Below, in pieces: positions 1 to 8,061 of a DNA stretch of 10,279 nt; the stretch's first letter is position 1, and each line of letters opens with the position of its first letter. The position numbers and the translations under genes are program-made. Source of the DNA: Cellvibrionaceae bacterium (GTDB taxonomy: Bacteria > Pseudomonadota > Gammaproteobacteria > Pseudomonadales > Cellvibrionaceae); contig JALUYN010000462.1 in assembly GCA_027012915.1 (NCBI GenBank), positions 1-10,279 on the forward strand, read 5' to 3'. The notes beneath the pieces were generated by a model. That model did no database searches. It was not told where the DNA came from and saw only the letters and a program-made list of their open reading frames with translations.

Positions 1-873
1 TAGAAACAGATGCTCTTTCTGTTTGATAAACAGATTCAACAGGTTTTGCACCGGCAACTTTTCGGAAACTCGAATGATGGGCTGGGCGAACTCTCGAATT
101 TCTTTGTCGCCATTGCCGGCCCGCTCTGCTTCAAACAGGTCTGATTTGATAATTTTGTTGTCCACGTAGTCCACACCGGAGGTGTATACCGGGATACGGC
201 TGAACTGTCGGGTTCTTGGATTATCCAGTGCCTCACTCACCGTGACATTTTCCTGGAGCATATGCACCACGGTACGCGGGGTATGGATCTCTTCAGTCTT
301 GATCTCCCGCATGCGCAACAGGTTAGACAGATACTCGTTCTCCTGCTGAACCAGCGCTCCGCCTTTGTGCCCCAATGATGCCAGCGCAATAATCTCTTCG
401 CGAGTGATTTCGTTCTCATTGCCGCGACTGAACAATCGGGTCAGGCGCGTCGACACCCACACAAGAGGGAACACCAGTTTGACGAGGAAGCCTATCAAGT
501 AAGCCGATGGCAGTGCGAATTGCTTCCAGAAAGTCGCCCCCAAGGTTTTAGGAATAATCTCGGAAAAGTACAGAATCGCCAAGGTCAACAGTACCGCTAT
601 CAGGGTCTCCCACTCCTCACCAAACACCTGCAGTGCCTGAGAACCAACACCGGCCGCGCCCATGGTATGAGCAAAGGTATTGAGAATCAGAATACTGGAG
701 AGTGATTCATCGAGATTGGCTTTGATGCTCTCAAGCCGCTTCCCTGCACCAGGGCGTTGGGCTTGCACCTGTTGTACATAACTCGGGGTTATGGAGAGGA
801 GAACAGCTTCAAGAATTGAGCAGAGAAAGGAAACGCCAATGGCGATTACCAAATAAAGAATTAAAAGAGTCAT
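1..873 (-). CDS. CNNM/DUF21 transmembrane protein with CBS domains (partial, C-terminus beyond left edge)
   Basis: The visible 291 residues form the N-terminal part of a CNNM (DUF21) inner-membrane protein with a cytoplasmic CBS pair, a family linked to Mg2+/divalent cation export or homeostasis (CorB/CorC, YfjD and older 'hemolysin' names). Hydrophobic segments lie at about residues 2-28, 57-80, 88-108 and 120-147. The DUF21 hallmark SEIIPKTLG is at 104-112, and E22 in the first helix and N65 in the second are family-typical polar positions. A linker with LLRMREIKTEEIHTPRT (185-201) leads into the first CBS repeat, and a second begins near 260. It lacks the usual MTPR (it reads HTPR). The ATG at 873-871 is chosen because the first membrane helix starts at once, although no clear ribosome binding site precedes it. 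No stop is seen before position 1. It is divergent from fadH and shares its 184-bp upstream region. The family call is firm; the transported ion is not shown by sequence. Confidence 0.88.
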   Translation of the reverse strand, partial: MTLLILYLVIAIGVSFLCSILEAVLLSITPSYVQQVQAQRPGAGKRLESIKANLDESLSSILILNTFAHTMGAAGVGSQALQVFGEEWETLIAVLLTLAILYFSEIIPKTLGATFWKQFALPSAYLIGFLVKLVFPLVWVSTRLTRLFSRGNENEITREEIIALASLGHKGGALVQQENEYLSNLLRMREIKTEEIHTPRTVVHMLQENVTVSEALDNPRTRQFSRIPVYTSGVDYVDNKIIKSDLFEAERAGNGDKEIREFAQPIIRVSEKLPVQNLLNLFIKQKEHLFL

Positions 874-977
874 TTAGTGAGAATAAACACTGTTACCAGA
901 AGATACACTAAGACTATCAAAGACCGCCAAATGTCTGCAAAACATTCGCTGTTTCAAATGACCATGTGATCAACACT

Positions 978-3185
<2,208 letters not shown>

Positions 3186-3187
<2 letters not shown>

Positions 3188-3218
3188 CAAGAGATCCCGG
3201 ATCAAGTCCGGGATGACG
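3186..3218. repeat. Solo right-end repeat (copy A1) overlapping the fadH stop codon
   Basis: This 33-bp sequence recurs without change at 3351-3383, and its last 27 bases recur at 7111-7137. It holds an 8-bp perfect stem (ATCCCGGA 3194-3201, TCCGGGAT 3207-3214) around a 5-base loop, so it can form a hairpin seven bases after the fadH stop. There is no following T-run, so a classical intrinsic terminator is not supported. Similarity to the 3351 copy continues, with a few changes, to about 3240 (TTCGAGGTA is shared). The first two bases of the repeat are the AG of the fadH TAG. It looks like a locally duplicated right end of the composite element described at 3267-3383. Confidence 0.85.
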
Positions 3219-3266
3219 CGTTATTCGAGGTATAGCTGACTTTGAAACACATCACTCTCTCCACGA

Positions 3267-3383
3267 CGTCATTCCCGCGAACAAGGTGAATTGCCGGAGG
3301 CAAGAGAGGGTGCCCTGGGGTAAGCGGGAATCCCCGAACGACGGCATCCCAGCAAGAGATCCCGGATCAAGTCCGGGATGACG
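3267..3383. repeat. 117-bp composite MITE-like structured element, copy 1
   Basis: A non-coding element whose second copy lies at 7021-7137 with identical length. The left end CGTCATTCCCG and the right end CGGGATGACG form terminal inverted repeats that differ by one inserted T. The left module (3271-3331) closes with the stem ATTCCCGC/GCGGGAAT and holds inner hairpins at 3291-3303 (TTGCC/GGCAA) and 3307-3316 (AGG/CCT). The right module (3359-3379) is the ATCCCGGA/TCCGGGAT hairpin. The modules are exactly 28 bases apart in both copies, although the spacer has diverged. No open reading frame of note is inside. Flanking target-site duplications are not evident. It may be a REP/MITE-type element mobilised in trans. 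Confidence 0.8.
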
Positions 3384-3438
3384 AGGTCTTCGAGGTAAGC
3401 GGACCAGGGATGACTAAGTAGTGAAAACAACGACGCCG

Positions 3439-4005
3439 TTAATTAAGGCTTTTGTCTTCTGTAGCGTAACGCAACCAATATTGGAACTGATCGCTGACTT
3501 TTACTTTGGGAAACGACGCGGTACAGGAATCGTAACCATCGCAGTACACGGCCACACGAGTGCCATCGCTGAACAATACATCCGCGTCAATCGCCGCTGG
3601 GCAATTATTCGTCGCGGTAAATTCAACCAGTCTATCTCCCTGCCAGGAAAGACTGGCGCAGGTCTCTATCGGTGGTAGTACATAGGTCTTTGGCTTGGGT
3701 AACTGGTTGCGTCGGGGAGGCTGACGAAAGGCTGGCCTGGGATCAACATTGACCGGAGCCGCCTCTGTATCGGGAGCCACTTCCGGGAAAATCTGCTGCG
3801 GTTTTTGTGCCTGTTCATCCAAGCGCTTCTGACATTCCACCGCTTCTTTAAAACAGGTTCGAATGCGACACAAAGTATCGCCAGCACAGCTTTCATTGCA
3901 CAACTGTTGCTGGACATAACACACATCCTGAGCCTGGACGGCGAATGGAGCGAGCATTGCCGCAGCAAAGAAAAACAACGATAAACGCGTTACAACACGC
4001 TCCAT
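3439..4005 (-). CDS. Exported cysteine-rich protein of unknown function
   Basis: I do not recognise a family. The 188-residue product opens with a Sec signal peptide: basic MERVVTR, a hydrophobic core at about 8-22, and a likely signal peptidase I cut after VQA (residue 25). The mature part has six cysteines within 30 residues (29, 36, 40, 46, 51, 58), then a Pro-rich linker (about 68-112, with RQPPRR and LPKPK), then a second domain with cysteines at 116, 135, 155 and 161. Ten mature cysteines, an even number, suggest five disulphides in the periplasm or outside. It lacks a lipobox. The ATG at 4005-4003 is chosen because GAGGA (4014-4010) precedes it and the signal peptide then begins correctly; an upstream in-frame ATG at 4041 would bury the signal. 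It starts 41 bp after the M20 peptidase stop, on the same strand, so the two are probably co-transcribed. It converges on fadH. Confidence 0.8.
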   Translation of the reverse strand: MERVVTRLSLFFFAAAMLAPFAVQAQDVCYVQQQLCNESCAGDTLCRIRTCFKEAVECQKRLDEQAQKPQQIFPEVAPDTEAAPVNVDPRPAFRQPPRRNQLPKPKTYVLPPIETCASLSWQGDRLVEFTATNNCPAAIDADVLFSDGTRVAVYCDGYDSCTASFPKVKVSDQFQYWLRYATEDKSLN

Positions 4006-4009
4006 ACCA

Positions 4010-4014
4010 TCCTC
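4010..4014 (-). promoter_or_regulatory. Ribosome binding site deciding the start of the cysteine-rich protein
   Basis: GAGGA on the minus strand, four bases before the ATG at 4005-4003. It supports the inner start over the ATG at 4041, which has no comparable site and would place 12 polar residues before the signal peptide. Confidence 0.6.
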
Positions 4015-4046
4015 ATAATTAAACTCTTGTACAGCCGACACCCAGC

Positions 4047-5480
4047 CTAGGGTCTTGCCGAAGCCTTAATCAGCGCTCTGGATACTACGACAGAACGATC
4101 TACTGCTTCCAGCGAAATGCGCTCGTTAGTGCTGTGTATGGTTTTAGTATCGGCCATGGGCAAAGAAAATGGATGAAATCGATAGATGTTTGGCGCCAAT
4201 CCCACATAGTGTGGACTGTCGGTAGTAGCGGTTAACATGGAAGGCGTGACCAGAGCCCCGGGGTAAGCCTCATTAATAGCCCCCTTCACTCGTGTGTAGC
4301 CTTCGCCGTTGATATCGGCAACCGGCGGGCCCTTTTGCCACTGTTTGGATTCAATAACAATTTGATCATCATCGATAATTTCGGTGACAGCCTCAATCAA
4401 CTGTTCCTGAGTAAAGCCCGGCATCAGTCTGAAATTCACTTTGGCCTGTGCCTGCTGTGAAATCACATTTTCTTTTATGCCCGCGTCGAACATGGTTACC
4501 GCGGTGGTCGTGCGAATCATCGCATTGGTTGTGGGCTGCTTTTCCAGAATGGATAGGAGAACGGGCTCGGTGAGCCATTGGTGCTCCATCACAAAACCTT
4601 TGACACCACCCAGCTCTTTGCCGACGATCTTAAGCATGTCACTTACGGGGGGCATCAATTCCGGCTCAAACGGATTCTCATGCAGCCTTGTTATGGCACT
4701 GGCTAGACGTACCACCGCATTGTCCTCTACTGGCATTGAGGAGTGCCCCCCTTCCCCTTTAGCCTTCAGGGTTAATGTTACATAGGTTTTTTCCGCCAAG
4801 CCGATCATAGCCATATCCCGGCCCGGAACCAGAGGGTTGCCCTCCAGAATCAAACCTCCCTCGGCAATCATATACTCGAGTTGGATATTCTGAGCCTTCA
4901 GATGTTTGACGATATTGGCAGCGCCGTCATCGCCACCGATCTCCTCATCGTGAGCGAAGGAAAACAGCAGGGTTCTCTGGGGCTTAAAACCTTCTTTCAA
5001 GAGCGCCTCAATGGCTTCCAACGTGGCTATCACTGAGGCCTTATCGTCTAGCGCTCCCCGCCCCCACAGATAACCATCACCTACGGCACCGCCAAACGGA
5101 GGTTGAACCCAATCTTCCTCCGTTCCCGGCTCGATGGGGACCACATCGTAGTGAGAATCCATTAGCACCGGTTTCAACTCGGGTTCGGTACCCATCCACG
5201 TTAAGACCAAGCTGTAGTTGGCCACAGTTTCCACTTTCAAAGCCGAAAACGTTAGCGGGTAAGTCTCTTTCAAGAATTCGTGAAACGCCAGGAACTCCGA
5301 GTAATCAATCTGGCTCCGATCCTGATAGCTGATGGTCTCGAACTGAATGGCTTCGGCCAAGTGAGACACCGCGGCCGAGCGCTCGGAGGCATACCCGGGC
5401 AACGACAGGCCCATCCCGCTCATCAAAATACTCGATAACAACAAACCACGCTGCAAGCTGTGCTTGATTGATTTCTCCAC
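4047..5480 (-). CDS. Exported M20-family zinc peptidase, carboxypeptidase S/PM20D1-like
   Basis: A dinuclear zinc amidohydrolase of the M20 family, closest in motif wording to the yeast carboxypeptidase S/PM20D1 branch, which releases amino acids from small peptides or N-acyl amino acids. Expected ligands are present: H110 and D112 (DSHYDVVP), bridging D145 (GRGALDDK), catalytic base E179 and ligand E180 (AHDEE), E207 (AEGG) and H449 (IHSTNER). H246 in GEGGHSS lies in the dimerisation/lid domain inserted between the catalytic halves. Residues 1-30 look like a signal peptide (basic KSIKHSLQR, hydrophobic 12-29, cut near GYA), so it acts in the periplasm. The GTG start at 5480-5478 is chosen because GAGGGAG (5496-5490) precedes it and the signal peptide then begins correctly. 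The product is 477 residues, complete. It is divergent from a PadR regulator and leads into the cysteine-rich gene. Its substrate cannot be read from sequence. Confidence 0.9.
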   Translation of the reverse strand: MEKSIKHSLQRGLLLSSILMSGMGLSLPGYASERSAAVSHLAEAIQFETISYQDRSQIDYSEFLAFHEFLKETYPLTFSALKVETVANYSLVLTWMGTEPELKPVLMDSHYDVVPIEPGTEEDWVQPPFGGAVGDGYLWGRGALDDKASVIATLEAIEALLKEGFKPQRTLLFSFAHDEEIGGDDGAANIVKHLKAQNIQLEYMIAEGGLILEGNPLVPGRDMAMIGLAEKTYVTLTLKAKGEGGHSSMPVEDNAVVRLASAITRLHENPFEPELMPPVSDMLKIVGKELGGVKGFVMEHQWLTEPVLLSILEKQPTTNAMIRTTTAVTMFDAGIKENVISQQAQAKVNFRLMPGFTQEQLIEAVTEIIDDDQIVIESKQWQKGPPVADINGEGYTRVKGAINEAYPGALVTPSMLTATTDSPHYVGLAPNIYRFHPFSLPMADTKTIHSTNERISLEAVDRSVVVSRALIKASARP

Positions 5481-5489
5481 CGACTTATT

Positions 5490-5496
5490 CTCCCTC
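5490..5496 (-). promoter_or_regulatory. Ribosome binding site deciding the GTG start of the M20 peptidase
   Basis: GAGGGAG on the minus strand, nine bases before GTG 5480-5478. It argues against the longer in-frame ATG at 5624, which would overlap the start of the divergent regulator gene and leave the signal peptide internal. Confidence 0.65.
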
Positions 5497-5501
5497 TTTA
5501 T

Positions 5502-5541
5502 TTTTGGTCTAATTTGGACCAAAATAATCCAAAATGGACCA
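5502..5541. promoter_or_regulatory. Putative operator with three TGGACCA-type half-sites between the M20 and PadR genes
   Basis: Positions 5502-5524 form an inverted repeat, TTTTGGTC facing GGACCAAAA, in which 10 of 11 base pairs match around a central T at 5513; only 5510/5516 fail. A further direct half-site TGGACCA at 5535-5541 repeats the one at 5515-5521 exactly 20 bp away, about two helical turns. The block ends 5 bp before the M20 ribosome binding site on one side and 26 bp before the PadR ATG on the other, so a bound protein could block both genes. The adjacent PadR protein is the natural candidate binder (inference). Confidence 0.6.
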
Positions 5542-5567
5542 TTAAGCAAGATCGCAGACACAACGCT

Positions 5568-6212
5568 ATGCAAGACAAACTCAATGCCACCGCCTACAGC
5601 CTCTTGGGGCTGTTTAACAAGCAACCCTGGTCAGCGTATGATCTGGCAGCGTTTATGGAGAGTAGCGTGATTCGCTACATTCTGCCTCGAACCCGCAGCC
5701 AGGTATTCAATGAGCCCAAGAAGCTCGCCAAACTGGGGCTGCTTTCAGCAACCCAAGAGCGCAATGGCAAGCGCAATCGCACCGTATACGCTATTACCGA
5801 CGCAGGCCGAGAGGCCTTTGCAGCCTGGCTAGCACAGCCCGGCGAGCCCCAGAAGACGGAATACAAGTCACTGCTGAAGCTCTACCTGAGCGACCCACAG
5901 GACAGCAACGCCCTGATCCACAGAATTCAGGAAATGCGCCAGCAAACCCATGACGAAATCAACAACGCACTGCAATTGGTGGATCGCATCGTGGAACACG
6001 GGCCACTGCTGAAGGACACCGCACTGGTGGCGTCGTCCACCAGCTTACTGGCGGCTGAAGAATTCAAGGTACGGCTCAACTGGTTGGATCAATTCGAAAA
6101 CAGCCTGGCGCAGCTTGAGAAAGAAACCGATAGGAAAAGTCAGGCGGAGAAGAATTACCGCGTCTCGCAACAGCGCCTGCGCAAACTGCAAAAGCTTGTC
6201 GCAAATTCATAA
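5568..6212 (+). CDS. PadR-family transcriptional regulator
   Basis: A 214-residue DNA-binding protein of the PadR family with the longer, AphA/Vir-type C-terminal helical domain. Residues 7-90 are the winged helix: ATAYSLLGLFNKQP, then SAYDLAAFM, the recognition region around RTRSQVFNEPKKLAKLGLL (41-59), a wing with RNGKRNRTVYAIT (65-77), and TDAGREAFAAWL. Residues 96-185 are mostly helical, and a charged, coiled-coil-like tail (181-212) presumably supports dimerisation. The ATG at 5568 starts immediately before the domain as in the family; its ribosome binding site is weak. A TTG at 5514 is in frame but lies within the palindrome and would add 18 residues unlike the family. PadR proteins usually repress adjacent genes and respond to small ligands, often phenolics or drugs. 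Here the divergent M20 gene and its own promoter are the likely targets. Confidence 0.88.
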   Translation: MQDKLNATAYSLLGLFNKQPWSAYDLAAFMESSVIRYILPRTRSQVFNEPKKLAKLGLLSATQERNGKRNRTVYAITDAGREAFAAWLAQPGEPQKTEYKSLLKLYLSDPQDSNALIHRIQEMRQQTHDEINNALQLVDRIVEHGPLLKDTALVASSTSLLAAEEFKVRLNWLDQFENSLAQLEKETDRKSQAEKNYRVSQQRLRKLQKLVANS

Positions 6213-6321
6213 AAAAACGTGTTTATTTACGCCACCACTGCCTTCATGATAGCCAGCCTTGGGTACGCAATGCCCACGCCTACAATGACAATGTATAGAT
6301 TTCGCCATACCAGAGAGAATT

Positions 6322-6978
6322 ATGAGTTACCAACTGAACAATAACGTCGCCATCATCTCCATTGACGACGGCAAGGCCAATGCCGTAAACCACAACTTTA
6401 TCGACCAACTCTACGCCAACCTGGACCGCGCGGAGAAAGAAGCCTCCGCCGTAATCCTCACTGGTCGCGAAGGTATGTTCTCTGCTGGCTTTGACCTCAA
6501 AGCTCTGCAGGTCAGCCCCGAAGCCGCTACCGAACTGGTGGGCCGCGGTATGGAAATGCTGACTCGCCTCTACGAATTCCCACTGCCGCTGATTTCTGCC
6601 TGCGCCGGCCACGCAATTGGTATGGGCGCGTTCCTGTTGATGGCGTCCGACAACCGCATTGGCGCAGAGGCCGAGTATCAAGTCACTCTGCCCGAAACTG
6701 CGATCAGCATGGGATTCACTCAGGTTCTGCTGACTCTGATTCACGACCGCATTGCCAGCAGCCACAAGACCACTGCCATGATTCAATCCACGCCTCATAC
6801 TGCGCAACAAGCCGTGCCTGCGGGCTTCCTGGATGAAGTTGTGGCTGCCGATCAGTTAATGGATCGAGCTCAAGCACTGGCGGAAAAGCTGACGGAACTG
6901 CCGAAAGAGTTTTACGCACTGAACAAGCGTGATCTGCGTGCGGCTTCGCTGAAAGCGATGCATGATTCGCTGAAGTAG
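6322..6978 (+). CDS. Crotonase-fold protein, probably delta3-delta2-enoyl-CoA isomerase-like
   Basis: A 218-residue crotonase-superfamily enzyme, shorter than typical hydratases (about 255-260), mainly because the C-terminal helical part is short. FSAGFDLKAL (53-62) and GHAIGMGAF (96-104) supply the two oxyanion-hole segments. The position of hydratase Glu144 (GGGCE) is Phe104 here, while the Glu164 equivalent is kept as E125 in LPETAISMG. Loss of the first and retention of the second is the pattern of mitochondrial enoyl-CoA isomerase, so double-bond isomerisation is more likely than hydration; this is inference from motif alignment by eye. AGAGAG upstream of the ATG (6312-6317) is a usable ribosome binding site. 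It lies 109 bp after the PadR gene on the same strand, so it may have its own promoter; TATAGA at 6294-6299 is a possible -10 with no good -35. General annotation as an enoyl-CoA hydratase/isomerase family protein is secure. Confidence 0.87.
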   Translation: MSYQLNNNVAIISIDDGKANAVNHNFIDQLYANLDRAEKEASAVILTGREGMFSAGFDLKALQVSPEAATELVGRGMEMLTRLYEFPLPLISACAGHAIGMGAFLLMASDNRIGAEAEYQVTLPETAISMGFTQVLLTLIHDRIASSHKTTAMIQSTPHTAQQAVPAGFLDEVVAADQLMDRAQALAEKLTELPKEFYALNKRDLRAASLKAMHDSLK

Positions 6979-7020
6979 GTGGATTCGAGTCACTGCCTAG
7001 TGCGTCATTAGTTACTACTA

Positions 7021-7137
7021 TGTCATTCCCGCGAATAAGGTGAATTGCCGGAGGCAAGAGAAGATGCCTTGGGGTGAGCGGGAATCCCTGGGTTGAGGCT
7101 TTGTAGGAGGAGATCCCGGATCAAGTCCGGGATGACG
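7021..7137. repeat. 117-bp composite MITE-like structured element, copy 2
   Basis: The second copy of the element at 3267-3383, in the same orientation and of the same length. The outer stem ATTCCCGC/GCGGGAAT is at 7025-7032/7078-7085, the inner TTGCC/GGCAA hairpin is retained, and the right module (7111-7137) is identical over 27 bases. The small hairpin at 7061-7070 reads AAG/CTT where copy 1 reads AGG/CCT, so the pair G-C has become A-T with pairing kept. The first base of the left terminal repeat is T here rather than C. It sits between the convergent crotonase and DUF2894 genes, starting 43 bp after the crotonase stop. Confidence 0.8.
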
Positions 7138-7143
7138 AATTAT

Positions 7144-7207
7144 TCTCCCCCGGGATGACGGAGTATTACCCCCCCGGCGGGGACGAGGTGCTCGCCACGG
7201 GATGACA
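7144..7207. repeat. Decayed right-end fragments of the same repeat
   Basis: CGGGATGACG at 7151-7160 and CGGGATGAC at 7198-7206 repeat the right terminus of the composite element without its hairpin partner. A C/G-rich stretch at 7169-7182 (CCCCCCCGGCGGGG-like) between them can fold on itself. A similar fragment, AGGGATGACT, lies at 3407-3416 after copy 1. These look like remnants of earlier copies or slippage products. Confidence 0.5.
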
Positions 7208-7234
7208 GGAGCCCATCGTTCGCTCTTCGTTTGT

Positions 7235-8053
7235 CTATTTTTTGCGTTTGGTTTTGGGTTTCTTCGCCGCAGCCTTTTCCAACCACAACAAAGTTTCCAT
7301 GTACGCCACGAAGCGATTGAGATAGTGGGGTGACAGATCCCGCATATTCGACAGTGAGCGAATGGCGAGATAATGAGGGTTCAATGGCCCGGCATTTTCC
7401 GGTCCTTCATTGATAGAACGCATTACCAGTTTTTCGGCATTCAGTTTGGCCCAGGATTCCCGTAACGGCGTCAATGCGCGTAGCTCTCTGGGTGCCGACT
7501 GAGGCAGGGATTCATCCCCTTTAGACAGCAACTCACCCTGTTTGGGGGCCGCGATATCTGCGATATCCACGGGTGTGTCTGCCACAGCAGGAGCTGACGG
7601 TAAGTCCTGTAGGCTCAAATCATCGATCAACGATTTGAATAGAGAAGGTGCCTCTAACTGCTTGCGATAAAGACCGTCTACCAGCTTTTTTAGTTGGCGA
7701 TGGTCGCCCTGCTCAAAATGGTCGCGAGCCTGCGCTTCTGAATCAGGGAACTCATCCAAAACCACCTGCAGCAAATTGACATTCTGATCCGCTGCGGCCT
7801 GTACGTCTTCACGCAGTTCCTGCAGTGACTTCTTCAATTTATCAAACAACAGCACCGAAACCGATTCACGCTCTTGCCGCATCTTGCGACCCAGGGCTTG
7901 AATAAACCCGAACCGCACAGGATCAAAAGCCTGAAGCTGTTGCTCTGACAAGCCCTCGATCTGTTGAGCCAAGACCTCGGGTTGCATCTCATTGATGGCA
8001 TCGTCCAGCAGAGCCAACAGTCGGTCGATTTGAGATGAACGGTTCACTGACAC
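7235..8053 (-). CDS. DUF2894 family protein, third gene of a MotB/OmpA-like motor operon
   Basis: A soluble protein of about 272 residues with no signal peptide or membrane helix. The C-terminal block with AGPLNPHYLAIRSL (221-234), MRDLSPHYLNRFVAY (237-251) and TLLWLEK (254-260) is what I recognise as the DUF2894 signature; its function is unknown. The N-terminal half (1-145) is helical and charged, followed by a Pro/Ala/Asp-rich linker (about 150-185). It ends in a lysine-rich tail (KKPKTKRKK) that could touch nucleic acid or acidic lipids. AGGA (8061-8058) overlaps the upstream stop codon, so translation is probably coupled to the OmpA-like gene. The start is GTG at 8053 or GTG at 8047; the spacing, 4 or 10 bases, does not settle it. 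Only six bases separate it from the gene before. Family members typically sit beside OmpA-like and DUF802 genes, as here. Confidence 0.82.
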   Translation of the reverse strand: MSVNRSSQIDRLLALLDDAINEMQPEVLAQQIEGLSEQQLQAFDPVRFGFIQALGRKMRQERESVSVLLFDKLKKSLQELREDVQAAADQNVNLLQVVLDEFPDSEAQARDHFEQGDHRQLKKLVDGLYRKQLEAPSLFKSLIDDLSLQDLPSAPAVADTPVDIADIAAPKQGELLSKGDESLPQSAPRELRALTPLRESWAKLNAEKLVMRSINEGPENAGPLNPHYLAIRSLSNMRDLSPHYLNRFVAYMETLLWLEKAAAKKPKTKRKK

Positions 8054-8057
8054 ACTA

Positions 8058-8061
8058 TCCT
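8058..8061 (-). promoter_or_regulatory. Ribosome binding site overlapping the ompA-like stop codon
   Basis: AGGA on the minus strand shares bases with the TAG stop at 8062-8060. This arrangement suggests the DUF2894 gene is translated by re-initiating or coupled ribosomes, keeping subunit ratios linked. Confidence 0.55.

Noticed and set aside
3194..3214. Intrinsic terminator of fadH
   Set aside because: The hairpin is strong, but no T-run follows on either strand, and the same hairpin recurs as part of a dispersed repeat.
3421..3678. 85-residue plus-strand open frame after the repeat cluster
   Set aside because: It is the antisense of the cysteine-rich gene, whose signal peptide and ribosome binding site are clear, and it has no domain of its own.
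5514..5567. Earlier TTG start for the PadR gene
   Set aside because: It lies inside the palindrome and adds residues foreign to the family; ATG 5568 starts right at the winged helix.
5481..5624. 48-residue N-terminal extension of the M20 peptidase from an upstream ATG
   Set aside because: It would overlap the PadR start and operator and would bury a normal signal peptide; GTG 5480 has a good ribosome binding site.
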